Shown here: positions 57,101 to 64,000 of the stretch, in pieces
Position numbering within the stretch: position 1 is the first letter of the stretch
How the letters are laid out: every line of letters begins with the position of its first letter
NCBI GenBank assembly: GCA_023213395.1
Contig: CM041465.1
Coordinates: 219,921,741 to 219,985,740, forward strand
From: Cycas panzhihuaensis
Taxonomy: Eukaryota; Cycadophyta
Length of the DNA stretch: 64,000 nt
Direction: 5' to 3'
Notes under the pieces: generated by a model
What the model was told of the DNA's origin: nothing
The model's database searches: none
Seen by the model: only the letters and a program-made list of their open reading frames with translations
Program-made: the position numbers and the translations under genes

Positions 57101-59706
57101 TGTTTCCCAGCTACCGGGAATGGACTTGAGATGCATCGACTCAGGTAAGCTTAGGTATACTTTCTCACTTCTCCTTGCTCTTATTTAAATGAGACTATTT
57201 AGTATAGACTACTTGACATATGCTTGCCTGCCTGCATTGCATCTCTGCCTGATCATAGTGCATGTGTTTACAACACACTATCAACCTATGATGACTCACA
57301 ATGGGGGCATTCCTTAGCGAATGCTACATCCCATGTGGCGCACAGCCACCCACTCCATCTCCATGACCTCTTGGAATGTTTCAACCAGTCATGTTTGCCT
57401 ATGTTACGACATTTTGCTCATGTTGTAGTCTCTTCCAAGTCTGATTAATTCTTTGGTTGAGGCCCATTTTACTATTTTGGCTACTTGCCCATCATCTGGG
57501 TATCCCCCCCAGTTGTTTTAGGCTTAATTTACTCTTAGTAATAACTCCAAAACCTTTATTTCTACTCTTTTTATCTTTTTTTTTTGTCGATGATGCATTG
57601 TAAACTTAGCGATGCAAGTAGTCTTCTTCAGATCTGCCAGGTTTACCGCGGTACGACTATTTGAATTTTAAAAAAGAGAACCACGCGACAGTTTCCACTT
57701 TTTTCGCAGAACTGCCATGTGGCGCTTGCTGATTTGCGTTGCCCTGACATCCCCAATGTTCACCTATAGTGAATAGGGGATCAAGGGAGTTTTCCTCTTC
57801 ATTTTGAAGATCATTTGGTTCATTTTTACATCTTTTTACTCAATTTTCATAAAAAACATACTTAACCCTCACAGAAATCTGCTATAAGGAATGATACACT
57901 GTTGCAAGCTTGATTCCAGGGACCATTACTACCCCTACAGCTCCAAACAACAGGCTTTACATCTTCTTGCAGGTTGCCAAGGCTTCAAAGAGGATTACCA
58001 TCAAAAGCTCCCTAAAAGACAAGCTACCAAAGCCCCAAACTTAGGGGAATATCTTCACACTTCTCTCCTTTCCAAAATCTGCCAATATTATCCACCACGT
58101 GCTGGTTCTTTGCTATTTTTAACAGCAAATTCATGCTTGGTTCTTCCATAACAAGGTACTCCTTACATCTACTTTGCAATTTATGTTGTTTCTTCATGTT
58201 TTGGTGAATAAACTTTTAGTTTGTGTACCTTCATGTTGTTGTACATAATTAGCATTACTTCCTTATTTTTTTAAAATATTATTACTTCTCCTAATCATCC
58301 CAACTAACCCATTCTTAGGTGGATGTTGTAAAGGGGCAACACAAAGAGGATTTGAAGGAGGAAGGCGGGGTTTCGTCCCCCTTGCTGTCCTTCTCCCCAA
58401 GGGTTCCGTTCCTTGTTCTCTTTCCCTTTGCCTTTAGTGCCTTCCTAGGAATCGGGTTAAGGGGGTTTGGGAATCTAGTTCGGAGCTAAACCAGTATTGG
58501 CAACTCGTTGCCATGCCAGTTCTAGAATCCCATCCATCAATTTTGGGCCCTGTATAAGCCCCAAACCTTTCCCTTGCCGGTTAACAATTTTCCATTCACC
58601 AAACCCAACGATTTACTATTTGTAACATCTCGTTCCTTGGGCGTCTGCATACCTTTCCATTACTCTCTTCTTTCTCACTATTTGCTGCCCTGTGACCTTG
58701 TTGTGAGTCTATTTCCCCTTTCTGAGTTGAGTGGAGATTCCTTGTGGGTGAGTTAGCCATTCCAAGGCTATACTCTTCTTTTTTGGGTGTCGCTTGTGGT
58801 ATATGTTTGTGGGAGATTTTGTTACATATTGTTGCTTTACATGATAACATATTGATGCTTAGCTTAGTTTTATGTAGTTCCATTTGAGTTTAGCATCTAT
58901 ACTCGGTCTACTCTGTGGCCCCTCTTCTGAGAGGGAGGTACTCACCTAGTTTGCTTGCAGGATCTTGCATTGGTAGAGCTGCGCGTAGAACTAAACCCAT
59001 TGCAGGTTAGTTCTACGTTTAGAGTATTTCTTGTCATTTCCCGTTGTTTACTTTTTTTTTTCACTTTTTACTTTTGCATGCTTAAGGGGAGGTAAGTTAG
59101 CCCCTCTTCAGTTGCTTATGGTAATTATTACCGATCAGCATCGTATGCGCAACAAGCGGAGTAAAAAGAAGTGGGAACTAAAGGGACGAGTAACACTCTA
59201 TTCGGATGCTGGGTCCAGGTACTTTTCTCATCCCTGTATATCTTCTTTATGCTGTTGTCTTTCATGCACATGCTTGTATAGTTAGGAACATATAAAGAAT
59301 TGAGAGGGAAAAAGAATATATGTTTGTTTTACATTATTTTATCTATCGGTTAGCTTAGTATAGTTAGATCATTTACTTTGTATTAGAGCTACCCGTGTTT
59401 TATCCCCTTTTAGCCTACACCTAGACGCTACTTTACCTGCCTTCCCGTTTTCGTTGCCTTCTCATTTCCTTGAGAAGACGCAATGTGCCAGGCTCTCTCC
59501 TCCTCTTCTCGGTCATCCGAGGGGTAGGAAGGCCTCGCTTTGCATGGCTACCTGGAAGCAACCAAGCACCTCTATAGTTTTGAATATATGCTCTGGCACA
59601 CGGATGCCCTACGAGGTGAAGTCCTTGCTATTTAGTTTAATTTAGCTTTGCACATTTCATTCCCTTTTACTAGACGTAGAGACACCATCCCGCAGCAAGC
59701 GTTTCA
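57101..59706 (+). repeat. 3' LTR of Gypsy-2 (longer form)
   Basis: Starts TGTTTCCCAGCTACCGGG and ends GCAAGCGTTTCA. It matches 43750-45722 except for the extra block 58805-59446. Parts of that block (GGGGAGGTAAG...AGCCCC and CTGGGT-CAGGTAC) resemble the Gypsy-1 LTR, so it is original sequence lost from the 5' LTR, not an insertion. Confidence 0.87.
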
Positions 59707-59711
59707 GAAGA
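59707..59711. other. Right target-site duplication of Gypsy-2 (GAAGA)
   Basis: Identical to 43745-43749. Confidence 0.85.
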
Positions 59712-60930
59712 CCACTTGGAGTAACTGCATCTGGGAGAATAGGATATAGGGGCCCTGATTTGATAAGTAATAGAACACCAATAGCCCCCTATATCATTGT
59801 GCAAAATAATGTAGTATTTATAAATCTATAGTTTAATGGGTCTATGGATTCAATAAATCATCCAACATTATTTAGAAACATGTTGCAAATCAAAAGAATT
59901 CAGGACTGTGATAAGATAAAAGTAAGATTTTTTCCAACATCATGAGGAGCGACAATTTCTTGGTTTTAGTATGCCTCGATGCATAATTTATCATGGGATC
60001 AATTGCAAGTGTATTTTTTGGATTGCTTTAAAAAATTGAGGTACCTAATGGCAATTTTGCAAGCTCTAGTGAAAATAAGGTAATTTTTGGGAGAGTCGGT
60101 GCATAATTTTGATGGTTGAATGAGGATTATCATGAATAGAATGGATGCATCGACACCAATTAATCCAATGGTGGCAATGAAGTATTTTGTCTAAGGATTA
60201 ATGCCATAGTTAAGAGATAAGGTTATGCTATATTCAATGCATAATTGTGAGTAGGTTCAGGAATTAGCTTTAAAATTCAAGAATCAAATCAAGACCGCTT
60301 ATTCCCAATTAATGATCCATGTGAATTCAACCTTTTAGAAAGATCCTACCTTTATCTAGGCACCACCATTAGGTGTGAATGTGTAGCCATTCATGGTGAA
60401 TGGGCAGTAAGCAATACAAGCTCCACAAATGGGAATAATTCTAGAATTGGAAGCTTTGAAGAGAGAAGTGGAAGTGCTAAAACAACAATCACTAGTATTT
60501 GTACTAACAAATATATAGCATAATTAAGAAATTAAAAACCATGAGAATAATTGGCCTAATTACACTTGAAAAAATCTAGAGAAAATATTTGGTGTCCCCT
60601 ACCTTGTAATCAGCAATGACATTTAAATAATGAGTATTTAGGATTTGCAAAATAGTGTGTGAACTGTAAAAAAACTAAGCACAACACATGGGAATGTTTC
60701 TTCAGATAAGACCTGAGAATCCCAAAAGGAGAGGTCCATAATATACTTTGTTAGAAAGCAAAAGAAGTATAGTAATATAAAGGTAAAACAAAACTGATCT
60801 AATATTTTCTTTGCTAGAGATGAGGATATTATAGGTCTAGATGTCCATTGACAAAGAAGGGTGGTAAATTTAGTTGTGAAGAATGTAGACCTGTGGACCA
60901 TAAATGCACCAATTATTTGAAGAATGTAAA
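59707..60930 (+). pseudogene. Gypsy-3 gag, main part
   Basis: Continues from the split at PLGVTASGRIGYRGPDLIS, with NNVVFINL, NHPTLFRNML, DQLQVYFLDCFKKLRYLM and NPMVAMKYFV as a gag-like core. FSCEECRPVDHKCTNYLKN near 60870 is a cysteine/histidine segment that may be a degraded zinc knuckle. Interrupted by several stops. Assignment rests on the position before protease and RT as well as on this pattern. Confidence 0.6.
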
Positions 60931-61299
60931 AGTATGAGTGATCAAATTAGTCACAAAAATGTCAAACAAGGAAGTTCCATCTTATTTACAGATCTAGAAT
61001 GAAAAAGTAGTAATCGTACTAGTTCAAGACAATCTCCCAAATCTTGTGGTGGAAAATCAAAGACTTCAGGAAAAAATGAAGATCCTTTAAGAAGCCATGA
61101 ATGCAATTCAACAAGAAGAAAGACAATAAGAACAAAGATTTAAAGGCTAAGTATATAAAAAGGGATAAACTTCTATTGAAATTCCAGCATAGAAGGAAGA
61201 TATGAATCCTTCGCAAAGACTTTAGTCCATTAAGGATTTGTCAATATAATTAGGAGTCTCAATTCTAATTGTTGTAGTTTTTAGGTGGTAGGAGGTAGG

Positions 61300-61700
61300 C
61301 TATTTCTAGCAGATTGTGTTGGATCAAATTGAAAAGGCTGTGTTAAGAGTAATAAAAGAAAATGGAGCAGACCCTAAAGTGCTAATGGTGATCTTAGGGA
61401 TAGCATTATGCAGAATGATTGTGGATGGAGAATCAGTTGTAAATGTATTGCTAGAATCTCCATGGATAGAATCAGGAAAGCTTGAAGTGGTTGCCCTAGA
61501 CTATGTTATAAGATTGGCAAACCAACTATAACTAAGGCCAATGGAAGCATTGATGAATGTTCCAATAGATATGGTAGGAATAATGGTCTTAATGGACTTT
61601 GTTATAGTTGAAATACATAGTTAGAAAAAAATTAGTCTAGCCTTGCTTGATAAGCCATGGTTGCTGACCACTAAAGCCATTTGGGATTAGGAAAAGTACA
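61300..61700 (+). pseudogene. Gypsy-3 protease, decayed
   Basis: CRMIVDGESVVNVLLE resembles the retropepsin active-site region (I-V-D-G-x-S-x-V-N-V-L) as found in plant Gypsy elements. It is followed by stops, and SLALLDKPWLLTTKAIWD near 61640 fits the second half (LGKPWL-type block). Confidence 0.6.
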
Positions 61701-62880
61701 CATTTATATTATCAATTAGAAATGAAGTAGTTACCCTACCTTTATGGTTGGATGGGTCTTAAATTAAAAAAATTTAGGATGTTAAAAGAGCCTCATCCAC
61801 AATAGTGGAAATAGAATCAATAGTAAGTCCCTACTCATAAATGACATACAAATTTCAATCCATAATACCCAACAATGCATCTTCTTCTTATATGTTAATT
61901 TGGCTTCAAAATATATGGGATGAAACTGAAGCAATGAATTACTAAAGACTAGAAATGTGCCCAGACGACTTAGATGAGAAAGAAGAAACTGATCCAGAAG
62001 TAATTAAGGAGCATTCTTAGAAGTTCAAAAAAGGAGAGCAAGGAATCTAGATTGACAAAGTTCAATACTTATAAGCAATGCGAGGTGATCTAAAATTATT
62101 TAGTGAAGTTAAAAAATTTCCACAATTTTAGGGCCAAGAAAATAAAGCAGAAATCATTTGAAATAATGTATTGAAATATTAAAACATAAGGAATGGTAAT
62201 AAGAGTTTCAGCAACATGTATTTCCAATGTTCTTGCTCGGATAAGCTTTTATATGTATGCTGCTCATTGTATGCATTTTAAGACTTGGTATGACGTAAAT
62301 AAAAACTTTTTAAATAGATTTCAAATAAAAGATAAAAATCTTTCAAAATTTAAGAATGGGGATAATCTCCATACATGTGGAAAAATGTGTCCATATATGG
62401 AATAAAAACCATGTTGCTAAAATTGAATGGACCTAATGATTGGTACATATTTTAAAATGAGTTTATTTAGTATGATATCAACATTGTGAAAAATCACTAT
62501 TAATAGACTGGGATGAATTAGTATAAAACTTCTATCATATCTTTGCATACCATAACAAAGATAATAAAATCTAGAATGTCTTATCCATTCTAAAGTAGAA
62601 GTTGATAAATTTGGTTGAAAATTACTTTCAAATAGAAATAACTTAACAAAATTCTATCTAGAAATAATTTAGATAAAGCACAAGATGGTCTAGAAAAAGC
62701 ACATAATTTTCCTCTAAAATACTCTATGACAGAGTATAGAGATAGGAAAGTTGATAGAATCCTAGCATATAATTTGAACCAAGATGGAAAAGTAGTGAAG
62801 GGAAAGCAACTAAAGACAAAGAAAATCAATATAGAGATGAAAGAACAACCCTAATTAATTACCATGGGAGATTATTAGGA
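61701..62880 (+). other. Gypsy-3 linker between protease and RT
   Basis: No clear domain; AT-rich with many stops. A peptide EMCPDDLDEKEETDPEVIKE-like near 61950 looks like the acidic linker that precedes RT in many Gypsy elements. Confidence 0.35.
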
Positions 62881-64000
62881 TGTCAAAATGGTTAGTTAGG
62901 CAACAACTATATTCTTGGAATATAAAGATGTCTTTGCTTGGTCCTATAAAGAACTGAAAGGTATTTCACCGAAATTGGGAGAACACAAGATAGAGTTGGT
63001 GGAGGGGGTAAAGCTGGTGATGAAACACCCTTATAGGATGAACCCTAACTATAAGTAGAAAGTGAAGGTAGAAATAGACAAGCTATTAGAAGTAGGATAT
63101 ATTTTCAAAGTTGACAATAGTTAATGGGTCAGTCCAGTAATCATAGTTCTAAAAAAGAATGGGAAATTACGTGTCTATGTAGACTATAGAGCCTTAAAGA
63201 AGGCTACAAAGAAAGATCTTTTTCCTATACCCTTCATTGAGGACATTTTGGAGAATGTGGTAGGTCACGAAGTTTATTCGTTCATAGATGGGTTTAGTAG
63301 CAATAACCAAGTAAGAATAGCCCCTAAATACTAATTGGAGATAACTTTTATGATTGAATGGGGTACGTATACTTATAGGGTCATGTCCTTTGGTTTTATT
63401 AATGCATCAACCACCTTCCAACGAGTTATTCTAAACATTTGCTGGCAAATGATTAAAAAAACCATTGAGGTGTTTATGAATGACTGGACCCTATACAACC
63501 TTCTAAAGAGCCATCTTGGCAATCTGTGACTGATGCTAGAAATCTATAGGAAAAATAGTCTATGCTTAAATCTAGATAGGTGCATATTCTTGGTTTTATT
63601 TCGATCTTTGTTGGGGTATATAGTAACAGAAGAGGGTCTATTAGTTAACTTAGAGAAAGTGGCCATCATCTTGAACTTTCCAATGCTAAAGATAATAAAG
63701 CAATTAAAAGGCTTTATGGGAATGATAGGTTATTACAGAAAGTTCATCAAAAAATATTCCTAGATAGCAAATCCCATTAAAATATTGCTAAAGAAAAGAA
63801 TACTATGGCAATAGAATTTATAGTAGCAGTTAGCATTTGATTTGTTAAAGAAAAAATAAGTACAAGCACCAGTCATGAGATTTCTTGATTGGAATAAATC
63901 ATTCCATGTACATATAAATGCCTCTCTCTTTGCCGTAGAGTGTGTGTTGGCTTAGTTAGGAGATGGAAATACAAACTTTTCAAATTTTTTTTTCAATCAA
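62881..64000 (+). pseudogene. Gypsy-3 reverse transcriptase and start of RNase H, cut by window edge
   Basis: In order: FAWSYKELKGISP, VKLVMKHPYRMNPNY, KLLEVGYIFKVDNS, WVSPVIIVLKKNGKLRVYVD, ALKKATKKDLFPIPFIEDIL, SFIDGFSSNNQVRIA (first catalytic D kept), EWGTYTYRVMSFGFINASTT, FQRVILNI, VFMNDWTLY (the catalytic Y-x-D-D pair has become MND, one aspartate lost), LGYIVTEEGLLVN, and KQLKGFMGMIGYYRKFIKKY. From about 63875 APVMRFLDWNKSFHVHINAS begins RNase H. At least five stops. Clearly Gypsy, distinct from Gypsy-2 RT. Confidence 0.88.

Larger units (their letters stand above)
43750..59706 (+). mobile_element. Gypsy-2: 16-kb Tat-like retrotransposon with complete but mutated gag-pol
   Basis: Bounded by LTRs (43750-45722, 57101-59706) and a perfect 5-bp duplication GAAGA. 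Contents in order: PBS, gag-protease-RT-RNase H-integrase, hairpin, antisense PMD-like frame, additional RNase H, polypurine tract. It is inserted in the gag of Gypsy-3. It is the full-length relative of Gypsy-1 and could once have supplied the pol that Gypsy-1 lacks, but its present frame has many nonsense codons and two or more frameshifts. Confidence 0.88.
43250..64000 (+). mobile_element. Gypsy-3: + strand retrotransposon, split by Gypsy-2, truncated at window edge
   Basis: Gag fragments lie on both sides of Gypsy-2 (43250-43749 and 59707 onward), and removing Gypsy-2 with one GAAGA copy continues the same gag frame (left ...NDNQPLPG, right PLGVTASGRIGYRG). Protease, RT and the beginning of RNase H follow up to 64000. 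The 5' LTR is not securely located and the 3' end is outside. It differs from Gypsy-1/2 in sequence and is AT-richer. Full of stops. Confidence 0.75.

Noticed and set aside
58805-59446. An insertion in the Gypsy-2 3' LTR
   Set aside because: No target duplication or element ends; parts resemble the Gypsy-1 LTR, and the short LTR shows a microhomology junction, so it is a deletion in the 5' LTR.

Overview
The window is plant nuclear DNA, most likely from a large-genome seed plant; a gymnosperm is my inference from the very long LTRs, the deep nesting of old retrotransposons and the long introns. One host gene is visible: the 3' part of a UTP14-like gene (U3 snoRNP / small-subunit processome protein). 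It lies on the + strand as four exons between 7729 and 13060. Its 5' exons are not in the window. No rRNA, tRNA, CRISPR or bacterial gene was seen.

Layout. 1-4721: two old Copia fragments in opposite orientations meet near 1010-1022. 5040-6958: relic of another minus-strand LTR element (leader, LTR, duplicated 3' flank). 7729-13060: UTP14 exons, with a 3.4 kb intron. 13639-17350: a second relic of the same minus-strand family, so related LTR relics flank the gene block. About 18732-40487: a minus-strand Copia element, split inside reverse transcriptase by a 15.1 kb Ty3/Gypsy element (20472-35597, 'Gypsy-1'). 40488-42600: unassigned AT-rich DNA with a degenerate short tandem repeat. About 43250-64000: a + strand Gypsy element ('Gypsy-3') whose gag is split by a second large Gypsy element (43750-59706, 'Gypsy-2') with a perfect 5-bp target duplication; Gypsy-3 runs off the right edge inside RNase H.

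Gypsy-1 and Gypsy-2 are two members of one Tat-like lineage. They share the terminal LTR sequence, the primer-binding site, gag and protease. Between pol and the 3' LTR both carry extra modules in the same order: a conserved hairpin, a long ANTISENSE reading frame with a plant-mobile-domain (PMD)-like motif, and then a sense-strand second RNase H of archaeal type just before the 3' LTR. Gypsy-1 has lost RT, RNase H and integrase but keeps all these extra modules. Gypsy-2 keeps a complete but mutated gag-pol.

Every retroelement reading frame here carries stops or frameshifts. Pairwise comparison shows many stops that fit C-to-T decay (CAA to TAA, CAG to TAG, TGG to TAG). All identifications come from reading the sequence; nothing was searched or aligned by computer.
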